Source: Mesostigma viride (Eukaryota > Streptophyta > Mesostigmatophyceae > Mesostigmatales > Mesostigmataceae). From it: DNA of 62,000 bases. Position numbers and translations under genes: made by a program. A model generated the notes under the pieces. That model worked only from the letters and a program-made list of their open reading frames with translations. It was not told the DNA's origin and made no database searches. The DNA lies in contig RPFO01000167.1 of the NCBI GenBank assembly GCA_009746045.1, positions 1,975,652 through 2,037,651 on the forward strand, read 5' to 3'. Positions 38,616 to 47,719 of this stretch are shown here, one piece after another (positions within the stretch are counted from its first letter, which is position 1; every line of letters begins with the position of its first letter).

Positions 38616-38668
38616 CTCCGATCGAGCGTATACCTATGGCTGAGATTACTTTTTTGTCCGCCTCGATC

Positions 38669-39022
38669 CTAGCCGCCTACGCGATACAGGCTTGACGGCG
38701 GGAATTGCTGTGATGTGGACATATTGAGAGTCGATCGATGTTGTGTGAGACGATTAATTAGCTCTCGGATGTCATCTGCGTGGGCCTTATCAAGACGATC
38801 CCCCTCATACTTGAGGATCCGCGAGAGGTTGGTGATCTGCATATCGACAACATTGGAATAGGGGCTGAACGGCGCATCCCACAACTTCCCGGGGTCCACC
38901 GCCTTCTTGGCGCGGACATCGTGTTGTCTGGGGCGGCGGTGGATCGCGCACCTGCCCTGACCCGGGCGGCACATGTTACGGCACCCCCGCCCCGACTGCG
39001 TTTTTCCTGTGCACTTTGCCAT
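38669..39022 (-). CDS. Cys/His knuckle protein (117 aa)
   Basis: Starts MAKCTGKTQSG at 39022. It carries the motif C-x(8)-G-x-x-C-x(8)-C-x-x-H (KCTGKTQSGRGCRNMC... RCAIH), of the same type as the intron ORF at 17536 and the gene at 39154. The remaining 90 residues are helical and charged. The motif is reminiscent of DUF5763-like zinc knuckles; a nucleic-acid-binding role is inferred. Confidence 0.6.
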   Translation of the reverse strand: MAKCTGKTQSGRGCRNMCRPGQGRCAIHRRPRQHDVRAKKAVDPGKLWDAPFSPYSNVVDMQITNLSRILKYEGDRLDKAHADDIRELINRLTQHRSTLNMSTSQQFPPSSLYRVGG

Positions 39023-39153
39023 CACTGTCGCGCGTCTCAAGTAATACCGAGATTTTTAAATGCAGACTCGCAGGGAGCTGGCTTTGGAAGCCGGCCGCAC
39101 ACCGTGACCGGCAGGACCGCGTGTTTTTTTCTATGAGACAGTTACGCGCCATC

Positions 39154-39432
39154 ATGGTGCGGTGCCAGCAATACACGCTCGTAGGCAGGAGGTGCAGGGG
39201 TCGCTGCAAGGGGCGCTCGTCTCGTTGCGCCGTGCACAGGACGAGGGCATCCGGAGCCTCCAAGGGCTGGTCCAGGACCAGCGGGTCAGGCCTTCGGAGG
39301 CGGGCCAACAGTAACCTTCGCATTCTTCTCACCCCGGTAGCCAACGCCCCCTCCTCTTGGCCTGCAGGCGCTTGTACCTCATCGTATCGGTGCGAACAGG
39401 GCGGACGGTGCGCGGCGGGGGGGGCGGCATAA
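39154..39432 (+). CDS. Cys/His knuckle protein, divergent to its paralogue (92 aa)
   Basis: Starts MVRCQQYTLVG at 39154. The motif is C-x(7)-G-x-x-C-x(3)-C-x(6)-C-x-x-H (VRCQQYTLVGRRCRGRC... RCAVH). It is divergent from the similar gene at 38669-39022, about 130 bases away. Beyond residue 40 the sequence is Arg/Ser/Gly-rich and overlaps the converging gene by about 100 bases, so the true C-terminus is doubtful. Confidence 0.45.
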   Translation: MVRCQQYTLVGRRCRGRCKGRSSRCAVHRTRASGASKGWSRTSGSGLRRRANSNLRILLTPVANAPSSWPAGACTSSYRCEQGGRCAAGGAA

Positions 39433-39949
39433 GCGAAGAGGAAGCGGTGTTCGAGCGGGGCGTGTTGGAGAGGTAGGTTTTCTGGCTCGGGAGCTCGAAG
39501 CGCCAAGTGGGAGGGAGACGCCTGCTCGGCCACTGTTCGGCTAGCGACAACGGGGGCGGGGGCGGGGGCGGGGGCGGGGGCGGGACCACTTGGACATCGT
39601 CATCGTCTCCTGTGAGGTCGACCAGCACGATGTCGCGCGTGAGATCGATAAATGGCGGGGGGGGTTGGGCAGGAGCGGGCGCCCTGGACCGCTTCGGCCG
39701 TGCCCGGGGAGGGGTGTACGTCATCCGGGCTGTCGATGTAGAGAATCGGGGGCGCCGCGGGGCGCCGCTACTCTTACCCGTCTCGTCGGAGGCGCGTGCC
39801 CGGGGAGGGGTGTACGTCATCCGGGCTGTCGATGTAGAGAATCGGGGGCGCCGCGGGGCGCCGCTACTCTTACCCGTCTCGTCGGAGGCGCGCACCCTGT
39901 GTGCGCGGCGGCGGACCTTGGAATTAGTGACAGAGCCGCGTCTCGTCAT
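39329..39949 (-). CDS. Pro/Arg-rich protein with tandem repeat and SUMO-interaction-like motifs (206 aa)
   Basis: A basic N-terminus, then a perfect two-copy 32-residue repeat (RASDETGKSSGAPRRPRF ...), then a proline-rich segment flanking FIDLTRDIVLVDLTGDDDD, which contains two hydrophobic-core plus acidic-flank motifs of the SUMO-interacting type. A 12-proline run follows, then a basic C-terminus. Probably disordered. The motif is the same kind as in the protein ending at 13892. Confidence 0.5.
   Translation of the reverse strand: MTRRGSVTNSKVRRRAHRVRASDETGKSSGAPRRPRFSTSTARMTYTPPRARASDETGKSSGAPRRPRFSTSTARMTYTPPRARPKRSRAPAPAQPPPPFIDLTRDIVLVDLTGDDDDVQVVPPPPPPPPPPPLSLAEQWPSRRLPPTWRFELPSQKTYLSNTPRSNTASSSLMPPPPPRTVRPVRTDTMRYKRLQAKRRGRWLPG
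39699..39890. repeat. perfect 96-bp tandem duplication
   Basis: Two identical 96-bp copies (39699-39794 and 39795-39890), in frame within the Pro/Arg-rich gene. Identity implies recent duplication or gene conversion. Confidence 0.9.
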
Positions 39950-40083
39950 CGCGCTTATATGTCGAGGCGATAATTATTGTATCCCGTGTTTACCTGGAAG
40001 AATAGGAATGAAAGGAGGACGCGAGCAGGTCGCGCGCTTATCTCAGGCGTTAACATTTCTTCTGCCATTGCAGGAATGTGAAC

Positions 40084-41002
40084 ATGGCACAGGCTGTTGT
40101 AGCCTACCTACAGCCCTCAAAGGCCCTGCCAGAGGGCGCGGAAGACCCCTTCGCTGGCAAGATCCGTGTGACACCGGACGGCAAGATATCGGTTATCGAT
40201 GTCATCAAGGTTGTAAGCTATACTGCATGAGATCTCCGGCACTCTTGCACCGGATGCGCAAAGGCAAGCTAGTCACTGCCTCTCCAGGCTCCAAGACGAG
40301 CACAAAGAAGTGTGTGCGGATTTGACACTCTGGAAATTCCCAGGCGCCAGGCAGCGGGACACGCCCGTGACCGACCGAGCTGGCATCATCCGCATCGTCC
40401 AGCTGCTGCCCGGCAGGCGGGCGGCCTCCTTCCGCGACCGGCTGGGGCTGCTCTACGAGCGGTACCTGGACCTGGACCGCTCGCTGGCCGACGAGATCTA
40501 CGCGCGCGCGGACGCCAGGGACCTGCAGCTCGCCAGCGACAAGCGCGTGAAGAGCTGCGACTCCACCAAGAGCCACATGCAGGCCGTCAAGGAGAGCGGC
40601 GCCCCCTCCACGGCCGCCAACCCGGCCAGGGTCTACGCGCACATAAACGAGACCGAGAACTACACCGCGACCGGCATGCGCACCTACGACATCCGCCAGC
40701 TGCACGCGATGAAGAAGGGCGACTCCACCCGCGACTACTTCACGGAGTCCGTCAACGTGGGCATCGACCTCATGAACGTGCTCAACCAGTCCGCGATAAA
40801 GAGGGGCGAGGACCCCGTCGCCAGCATGGACAACATAGGCAAGGAGCTATTCCCCGTGTTCGAGAGACTGAAAATGCACGAGGAGGCGAGGCGGCCCCAG
40901 GACCGCTCCTTCGCCCTAGAGAACAAGCGCAAGAGAGAGGAGCACCGCGCCAACCAGAGGCTGCTGGCGGAGGCCAAGCAGGCCAAGTGCATAAAAACGT
41001 GA
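40084..41002 (+). pseudogene. virus multigene-family protein with GQRDTPV/LLPGR core, frameshifted
   Basis: A paralogue of the intact gene at 46666-47589. It shares AYLQPSKALPEGAEDPFAGK at the start, KIRVTPDG-x-ISVID, and the core ARQRDTPVTDRAGIIRIVQL then LPGRRAASFR. Coding breaks in the AT-rich stretch 40205-40285, where the frame shifts by one relative to the paralogue. The rest is intact to 41002. The family resembles Bro-N/KilA-N-associated proteins of phycodnaviruses; some are thought to bind DNA. Unlike most other breaks in this virus, this one is not in a G/C homopolymer. Confidence 0.6.
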
Positions 41003-41153
41003 CTTCCATTGATCAAATCGAATCATATTTATTACCCCATTTCACACTGTATCACCCCATGAACGCATCACGCATTCGCTGACAAAGCCACAAACAGTCG
41101 CAAGCCCTACAAAAAATAATGCACATAATCATCACGACAGTCCAAAAACTGAA

Positions 41154-41750
41154 TCACTCCAAAACAGTCAACTCGGCGTGCGACACCGCGTGGTCGCTGC
41201 TCAGTTGGGACCACCAGCCCCACTCCCACGCGGGCGAGCTGGGGATGGCGCGCCCCTGATGCCTCCACTTGGCCGTCATGACGTTGTAGCACTTGACCAC
41301 AAAGGAGAAGGACCTGTCGGCGAAAGTCTTGCTCGAACCCAGACAGTCGAAGAGCCGCTCTCGGATACTCTTCATCTGCGAACGGCTGACCCTCTTCCCG
41401 TGCCTGGCCAGCCCCTCGCGAACCTTGTCCCACAGGATCCACAGCTTCTCCTCCTTCCTCGCCCTCGGCGTCTCCAGCGCGTCCAAGCACTCCATGAAGC
41501 GGTCGGGGCATATCAACTTCAAGACGGCCTCCAGCTGCCCGTCCTCCCGCCCGCCGAACCGGCGGCGATCCCCATTCTCCTGGCGGTACAGCAGCTCCTC
41601 GCGCACTTCCTTTTCGAGCTTCTCGGCGGGTTGTCTGTACCTGCAGATCTCCCAGTAGACCTCGTCCATCTCGGGGCAGATCCCGCGCCCAGTCGGCCAG
41701 ATGCGCTCCAGGATGATCCGCAGGGCGATCGGGGGCAATGCCTGGAACAT
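41154..41750 (-). CDS. hypothetical helical protein (198 aa or longer)
   Basis: The first ATG in frame is 41750 (MFQALPPIALRIILERIW). An upstream open stretch to about 41918 encodes Arg and a run of fourteen prolines and has only a GTG start, so the true N-terminus is unclear. The visible part is helical and charged, with a LWILWDKVREGLARHGKRV segment and a Trp-rich end (WEWGWWSQL). It lies directly downstream of the larger gene ending at 41949 on the same strand. Confidence 0.5.
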   Translation of the reverse strand: MFQALPPIALRIILERIWPTGRGICPEMDEVYWEICRYRQPAEKLEKEVREELLYRQENGDRRRFGGREDGQLEAVLKLICPDRFMECLDALETPRARKEEKLWILWDKVREGLARHGKRVSRSQMKSIRERLFDCLGSSKTFADRSFSFVVKCYNVMTAKWRHQGRAIPSSPAWEWGWWSQLSSDHAVSHAELTVLE

Positions 41751-41948
41751 CACATCGACCGGGGGCTCGGGAACGGGGTCGCGCGCGGTGTCCTGGACCG
41801 TCTCCCACCCGGTGGCAGCGAAAGGAGGCGGCGGGGGAGGAGGCGGCGGCGGGGGAGGAGGAGGGCGGCGGCGGCGGCGGCGGGTCCCGGCAGAGCCCCC
41901 CCTGCGCGCAAGCACCACCGGCGGGGAGAAGGGGACGTCAGCGAGCCA

Positions 41949-43743
41949 CTACACCAGGACGGACCCCCGCCCGCTCTCATCGCACAACTCCGTCCACAAA
42001 TCAAACCCAGACCCCTGACAGATGGCGGACAGCTGGCGCGCGAACCGGACCCCCGTGTACGACATATGACACGACTGCTCGTGCTTATCCATCAGCAGGT
42101 GAGCGGATACCACCTGCCTGCGACGGTCGTCGAAGAACGCCCGCATGTCGCCCAGGACGCGCGCGCCCCATCCGTCGTACCCGCTCATGTCCCCCGTCCG
42201 GACGGCGTGCATGTCGGCGCGCGCCGTGCGCTCCACCTCGATGAAGCTCGAGTACGGCAGCATCAGCTCGGCCACGTCCTCGGGCCACCTCCCCGCCGGG
42301 GCCTTGGCGAACCGCTCGCTCACCTTCTTGAACAGGGCCTCCACCTCCTGCCCGGTGGCGGGGACGCTCGTCAGGCGCCTGTACGCGTCGAACATCGTGA
42401 CGAAATGGTCGTGCCAGTAGCACCGCCGGAACAGGAACAGCGCCGTGATCATGAAGACGAGGCCCGGACGCGAGCCGTACGCGTCGGCGAACACCCACCC
42501 CGCCGCCGCCAGGCTGTTCACGGCCTTGTCCACCTGCCCCCGCGCCACCATGTACAGGGCCTGCACAACGGGACGCCGCCCGTGGGTATCCTCGGCCATG
42601 TCGGCCCCGTTGTCGACCGGAAACAGCATGCGCACGGCGGTCGCGCGCTGCGGCGTGAACCGCCCGCCGCCCTTGCCGCCCTTGCCGCCGTCCCCGCCCG
42701 GCTCCGCGCACCACACGAACAGGTCGATCCCCTCCACGATGGCCTGGCGCTTGGCGGGCTTGTCCCCCGGGCACAGCACCCCCTGGAGCGCGCGGACCAC
42801 GCGGCAAAACTCCCCCTCGTCGTTCTCGCGCGAGGCCTTGTGCAGGTGATCCATCCATCCCAGCACGATCTCCTTCGTCGCGGCGTCCCGCCGGTGCGCG
42901 CCCCCGACCTGCACCGGACGCGGGGGGCGGGTGGGAGTGGGGGAGTGGATGACGGGCTGGAAGCTCCCCCCGTTCAGGCCCTGGATGTCCGCCACCAACC
43001 GCCGGAAACGCTCCCTGAAACTCCGCCCCTCGGCCAACACGGCCTGCCCCTCGGGCGAGATCGAGTGGCAGGACATGGGAGGAGGGGCGCCCACCAGCAT
43101 CACGTTCTTCTTGCTGTCACGCCAGGCCCCGATGCCGGCGGACCGCAGGGTGCCGTCGGAGTGGACCTCCACCACGTAGGCCTCCCCGCGGAAGACCATG
43201 CGCTCGATGGCTTTCGAAGTGAGCGAAACCCTGTCGCCGCCCGAATAGCCGGTCGCCACCCGGACCGCCGTCATGTAGCCGCCCATGACCGTCTCGCGCA
43301 GGGCGTCCCCCATCGCCGCGTAGATGACCCCCCGATGTTCCGGCGCCGCCTCCGCCCCGACGCGCGCCTCCACCCCCGCCTTCTTGAGGGCCTGGACCCC
43401 CTTCGGCCCCAGCCTGACCACGCCCCGCTCGACCCCCATGAAGGGAGACAAGATGTCCGTAAGGGCGTAGGCCATCTCCGACATCATCCACCGGAGCGCC
43501 CCCCCCTCCGCGGAATCGATGTGGCAGGAGGAGGGGGGGGGATCGGCGACAGCCCCATGCTGCCGGAGTTGTCCACCGTGAACTCCTCCCAGCCCACCTG
43601 GCGCATCATGCCATCAGGGTGCACCTTGACCACGAAAATGCCCCCCTCTTTGATCATGCCCGCCACCAGGGGCAAGAGGTGAGCGACGGCAGCATCCGCC
43701 AGCCCCTCGACAACGTGGGAGTCCGTGTCTGCCCGCGGCGAAT
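41949..43743 (-). CDS. large hypothetical protein with duplicated N-terminal domain, one frameshift, possible upstream exon
   Basis: The open frame from about 43743 begins after a pyrimidine-rich stretch ending CTTTCCAG, a plausible splice acceptor, so a 5' exon may lie upstream. An N-terminal segment (GIFVVKVHPDGMMRQVGW ... PPP ... CHIDSAEGGA) repeats further on as AYVVEVHSDGTLRSAGIG ... GAPPPMSCHSISPEG, so a domain of about 90 residues is duplicated. One base is missing in the C/G9 run 43533-43541. The C-terminal 300 residues are helical and charged with no recognised family. Confidence 0.5.
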
Positions 43744-43877
43744 CTGGAAAGCGAAATCAAGCACGCGAGAAAAGCACGAGACAGGAGAGAAGATCAGGTG
43801 GCGCCACGGGCCATCAGCCTGCATGGCGAACACGAGGGGCGCCATCGAGCCCTGCCCCACAGAACGCGGGGCTCACA

Positions 43878-44460
43878 CGACATCCAGCACCCCACAACGT
43901 CCTGCCACGGAGAATGCGGGCCTCCGACATCCAGCAATCGACAACGTCCTGCCACAAGGAATGCGGGCCTCAAACGACATCCAGCGATCGACAACGTCCT
44001 GCCACAAGGAATGCGGGCCTCAAACGACATCCAGCGATCGACAACGTCCTGCCACAAGGAATGCAGCCTCAACGCATCGAATCCCGATTCCCATCTCGCC
44101 ACGGAGAATGCGGGCCTCAAACGACATCCAGCGATCGACAACGTCCTGCCACAAGGAATGCAGCTCTCATACGGCATCGAATCCCGATTCCCATCTCGCC
44201 ACGGAGAATGCGGGCCTCAAACGACATCCAGCGATCGACAACGTCCTGCCACAAGGAATGCAGCTCTCATACGGCATCGAATCCCGATTCCCATCTCGCC
44301 ACGGAGAATGCTGGCTTCAAACGACATCCAGCGATCGACAACGTCCTGCCACAAGGAATGCAGCTCTCATACGGCATCGAATCCCGATTCCCATCTCGCC
44401 ACGGAGAATGCGGCCCTCATGCGACATCCAGCAATCGAGAGCATCCTGCCACGAAGAACG
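43878..44460. repeat. 50/100-bp satellite-like array
   Basis: Monomers of 50 bp begin CGACATCCAG at 43925, 43975 and 44025. From 44122 the array switches to a 100-bp dimeric unit (starts at 44122, 44222, 44322, 44422) made of the first monomer and a diverged second monomer. Both kinds share GCCAC-x(3)-GGAATGC-like cores. The array lies upstream of the gene ending at 41949 and may be in its intron or 5' region. Confidence 0.85.
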
Positions 44461-45008
44461 CCCCCCCTCACACGCTGTCACGGGGTTTGCCGACGAGAAC
44501 ACGCACCCATGAATGTAGCAAGACTTGACGCCCCAGCAGGCGATCTGTGAGGACAAGTGGGAAAGCGAGTGGCAGAGCGGTCAGACGGCCTGGTGTACTG
44601 CGATCTTGGAGCGGTCAGGCGGCCTGGAGGCCCGCGGGGTATCGCCCCTGTTTATACACATCCGCCCCTTTCCGTAACCGCCTCTCGGACCCAGCGGGAT
44701 CGTGCCCGTGTGACGTCAGTCCACCAGGCGAAGGACCCCGCCAGCTTGTCCCGACCCGAGCCCGCGAGAAAACGCCTCCGTCAGCTTATCCGACCGAACC
44801 CGCGAGAGAACAGCGCGGAAGGCGGGAAACGCCCCCAGCCACGTGGGAGCGCCACACAGAGCGCGCGCCGGGCCTTGCCGCGAGGGATGCATGATATAGG
44901 CGACCTGCCACGTGGGGCGCCGGGGAGAGCGAGAGAAGAGTCGAGTCCATTACATTTTGGGCAGACCGTCGACAGACCTCGGCATTCACGCAAACGACGC
45001 ACGCGGCC
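44461..45008. other. spacer region, no gene supported
   Basis: About 550 bases between the repeat array and the gene at 45009. Several overlapping ORFs are open in different frames but show low-complexity Arg/Pro content with no motif. A TTTATACA sequence near 44650 and GATATAGG near 44893 are possible promoter elements. Confidence 0.4.
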
Positions 45009-45773
45009 ATGGGGGCCTCGCGCGATTCCGCCAAGATAAGGGAGGAATTCATGATGATGAAGCAGGACACGAAAATGGACACGCCGGTACGATGCGGCCG
45101 GTGCCGGGAGAGCAAGAATCCCAACCATTTCCTGGGTGGCAGGTACGCGCAGTGCGTGCAGTGCCGCGGGTTGTCGAAAGGACTCCTCTGCACCTCGGAA
45201 CACGTCACGGCCGCCTCGACGCCGCGAGCTATCACCGTGCACAACCTGACCCTCGCCAAGGAGGCGGCCATCCGGCTCTACGTATCAACCAGGAGGAATT
45301 CGGGGCCGGCGGCCAACACGCGCAACGCCGCGGGGATCGTCCCCGAATTCTCCTACGAACCGCTGTTGCCGGGACATATCGAATTGTCGCCGTGGCTGCC
45401 ATACAGGGTCGATCCCTTCTGGTCGCCCCCTTATTCTGCCTCTTTTCGCGAGGAAATTGATGCCAGCCTCGATAACATGTATCGTTGCCGGGGGAGCCTT
45501 GCCCCGCGCATGGTGGGGAAGTGCGCGTGCTGCCACGGGGTCTGCTGGGACGCCTACGAGCCCGTGACGAACGGCGACCACACCCACGTCCCCTCGATAT
45601 GCGCCATGTGCATGGCCGTCGCGCTCGACGACGCCGACCCCGCAGAGGACCTCAAGTGTCCCATCTGCCTGGCGGAGCGCAGGGAGATGTGGCAGAGCCC
45701 CGCGCTGGTGTTCCCCTTCTTCCGCTACAACAAGGAGCGCTCCCTCATCGGCCGATGGAACGACCTCTACTAG
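45009..45773 (+). CDS. Cys-rich zinc-finger-like protein (254 aa)
   Basis: Two groups of cysteines are visible: CGRCRESKNPNHF...CVQC near residues 29-52, and CACCHGVCWDAYEP ... CAMC ... CPIC between about 160 and 215. The second could be a RING- or treble-clef-like finger, although the His/Cys spacing is not a textbook RING (CxxC ... H ... CxxC ... CPIC). A role as a ubiquitin ligase or transcription factor is possible. No other domain recognised. Confidence 0.6.
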   Translation: MGASRDSAKIREEFMMMKQDTKMDTPVRCGRCRESKNPNHFLGGRYAQCVQCRGLSKGLLCTSEHVTAASTPRAITVHNLTLAKEAAIRLYVSTRRNSGPAANTRNAAGIVPEFSYEPLLPGHIELSPWLPYRVDPFWSPPYSASFREEIDASLDNMYRCRGSLAPRMVGKCACCHGVCWDAYEPVTNGDHTHVPSICAMCMAVALDDADPAEDLKCPICLAERREMWQSPALVFPFFRYNKERSLIGRWNDLY

Positions 45774-46149
45774 CTCACCCTGTTGTATGTCGGTTGATGC
45801 AACCGGATGCAGTAATGGATGTAAATAGGATTGGCAATAAAGGATGATGATACTGTAATGGCAATGATAAAGTGCTCCAATCCAATTAATAATAAAGTGA
45901 TCCAATCCAATTTCATTTTCCATTTGCATTGACGTACGTGTCTTTCAACTGCTCGCGGATTCGCTGTACGCGCGCCATCAGCCGTTGCTTGATGGACTCC
46001 GATATGCCGTCCTCTCGCGCCCTCTTATTTTTCCCCTTCTCCATCGTCGTATATATAGATGCGCAGATTTCTGGTGCGGTACTTGCCACGTATCACTTGC
46101 GCGTTCGTTCCGCCCCCGTTTTTATGGCCGTCTACATCGACATCGCGGC
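45774..46149. other. intergenic region with AATAAA motifs and a TATATA element
   Basis: About 375 bases. The first half is AT-rich with two AATAAA sequences suited to 3' end formation of the preceding gene. Near 46046-46054 the sequence TATATATAG precedes the small zinc-ribbon gene at 46150 and may be its promoter. Confidence 0.45.
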
Positions 46150-46470
46150 ATGTCTATCGGGTTGGACCAGATGCTGACGTGCTACCGGTGCGGCGGCTCG
46201 GTGGATCTCGAGGAGGCGTGGAACTCCCGCGAGGGCGAGCTCGTGCACTTGTACGTGCATTACTTGTACGGAGAGGGGCTCGAGGTGCGCCCGCCGCACA
46301 TCGCGTGCCGAGAATGCGGAGAGGAAGCTATGGATGAAGGCGAACGCTGGTACGAACGCATGAGTCTAGACGCCCTGCTCATACTATGCAACCTCAAGGG
46401 GTCGCGGCTGCCGGAGATATGGCGATGGGCTCACCCCCGTGGGTGCATTGACAGTAATGCCAAACTGTAA
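46150..46470 (+). CDS. small zinc-ribbon-like protein (106 aa)
   Basis: Starts MSIGLDQMLTCYRCGG at 46150. A CxxC pair (CYRC) and a second pair (CREC) are separated by 37 residues, as in a zinc ribbon, followed by a helical segment (MSLDALLILCNL). Several giant-virus transcription-associated proteins have this layout, but the match is not specific. Confidence 0.55.
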   Translation: MSIGLDQMLTCYRCGGSVDLEEAWNSREGELVHLYVHYLYGEGLEVRPPHIACRECGEEAMDEGERWYERMSLDALLILCNLKGSRLPEIWRWAHPRGCIDSNAKL

Positions 46471-46665
46471 GGCCAACTGCCCCACCAGTTCGGGGTGTAC
46501 CCAAACACCGTGCTCGTCGACGGGCCCGGTCTTTGTGGTACTCGTGACCTCGCCAGTATAGAACGCAGATATGTGTTCTACCTCTCCGGTGCCTCTGCAA
46601 GGCTACGGTCGGTCTCTTATGCACCAAGGGTAGATCCCATCTGAGGGCACGGTGATCGTGGCCAA

Positions 46666-47589
46666 TCAAGCGGCCAGCCTCGCGCGGCCCTCGCGATTGA
46701 AACACCTGTTCGCGTCCATCAGGCGTTTATTGGGCCCGGCAAACTCCAGGCCCCTGTACTCCCTTGCCTCCTCGTAGTACCCCAGCTCGCCCAAACCGGG
46801 CCCGAGCTTCTCCAGTATCCTCCTCGCCGCCTCCTCGGGATCGCTCCCCTTGCCGACCATGGCGCGGTGGCGGTCGTGGAAGAGGCTCATCACGGCACTC
46901 ATCCCGTCCGTGAAGGTGTCCCTCGTTGCCTGGCTCCTCTTGGTCAGCCCCTGGTCGCGCCTGTAATCCGCGGTCTGCTCGTACCCGGTCACCAGCCGGT
47001 TGCCCGTGTTGTTCACGGACGCGTACACGCGCGCGGGCACCGCGCGGAGGCTGCTTTCCTTGATGGCACGCATGTCCAGCTTCGTCAGCTCGCACGCCTT
47101 CACGCGGGGGGCGCCGGCCACCTGCTGGCGGGTCAGAGGCACGAAGGCCTGTCCCGTCTTCTCCTCGTACCTGTCCAGCAGGTCCTGGATCAGCGCAGGG
47201 TCCACCTCCAGGTACCGCTCCAGCAGGACCGCCATGTTAAGGCGGAAGGCGGCCGCCTTCCTCCCGGGCAGCAGCTGGATGATCTGGATGATCCCCTGCC
47301 GACTGGCGACCGGCGTGTCCCGCTGCCCCTGACCGGCAAATCGGAAGTGATCACAAACCACGGAAATTTCCGAGTGGACCTTCTCGAGCCTTGACAAGTA
47401 CTCGGATGCGTTTGAGCTCGCCTTTTTTGCGAATATGCCATCTGCATCCATAAAACAGATGGATGAGATAGCGTCGATCACCGAAATCCTACCATCCGGC
47501 GTCACCCGGATCTTGTTCGCGAATGGGTCGTTCGCGCCCTCCGGCAAGGGAGTGGATGGCTGCAAGTACTTTATAATCGCTGTCGACAT
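46666..47589 (-). CDS. virus multigene-family protein with GQRDTPV/LLPGR core (307 aa)
   Basis: The intact member of the family that is broken at 40084. Starts MSTAIIKYLQ at 47589. Order: KYLQPSTPLPEGANDPFANK, KIRVTPDGRISVIDAIS, a helix with YLSRLEKVHSEI, the core GQGQRDTPVASRQGIIQ then LLPGRKAAAFR, and a helical C-terminal half with a Lys-rich tail. Resembles families repeated in phycodnavirus genomes, some with Bro-N or KilA-N context. DNA-binding is inferred only. Confidence 0.65.
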   Translation of the reverse strand: MSTAIIKYLQPSTPLPEGANDPFANKIRVTPDGRISVIDAISSICFMDADGIFAKKASSNASEYLSRLEKVHSEISVVCDHFRFAGQGQRDTPVASRQGIIQIIQLLPGRKAAAFRLNMAVLLERYLEVDPALIQDLLDRYEEKTGQAFVPLTRQQVAGAPRVKACELTKLDMRAIKESSLRAVPARVYASVNNTGNRLVTGYEQTADYRRDQGLTKRSQATRDTFTDGMSAVMSLFHDRHRAMVGKGSDPEEAARRILEKLGPGLGELGYYEEAREYRGLEFAGPNKRLMDANRCFNREGRARLAA

Positions 47590-47719
47590 CTTCACATGTT
47601 TGCATTAATTAAGAGAAATATTGCAGTCCCAAATAAGCGCGCCGGGTGCTCATAACTTGTATTTATTACACGTTTACATTATGTTAGGAATATTTTCGCA
47701 GCCGGGTGTACTCGAGGAC

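Noticed and set aside
43878-44460. CRISPR-like array
   Set aside because: Units are contiguous tandem repeats without unique spacers, and the context is eukaryotic.
43619-44550. Three overlapping 250-297-codon ORFs on the plus strand
   Set aside because: All three frames are open because the 50/100-bp repeat unit lacks stops; no coding signal.
44565-44640. GTGGCAGAGCGG resembling a tRNA A box
   Set aside because: No B box or foldable acceptor stem follows at the right distance.
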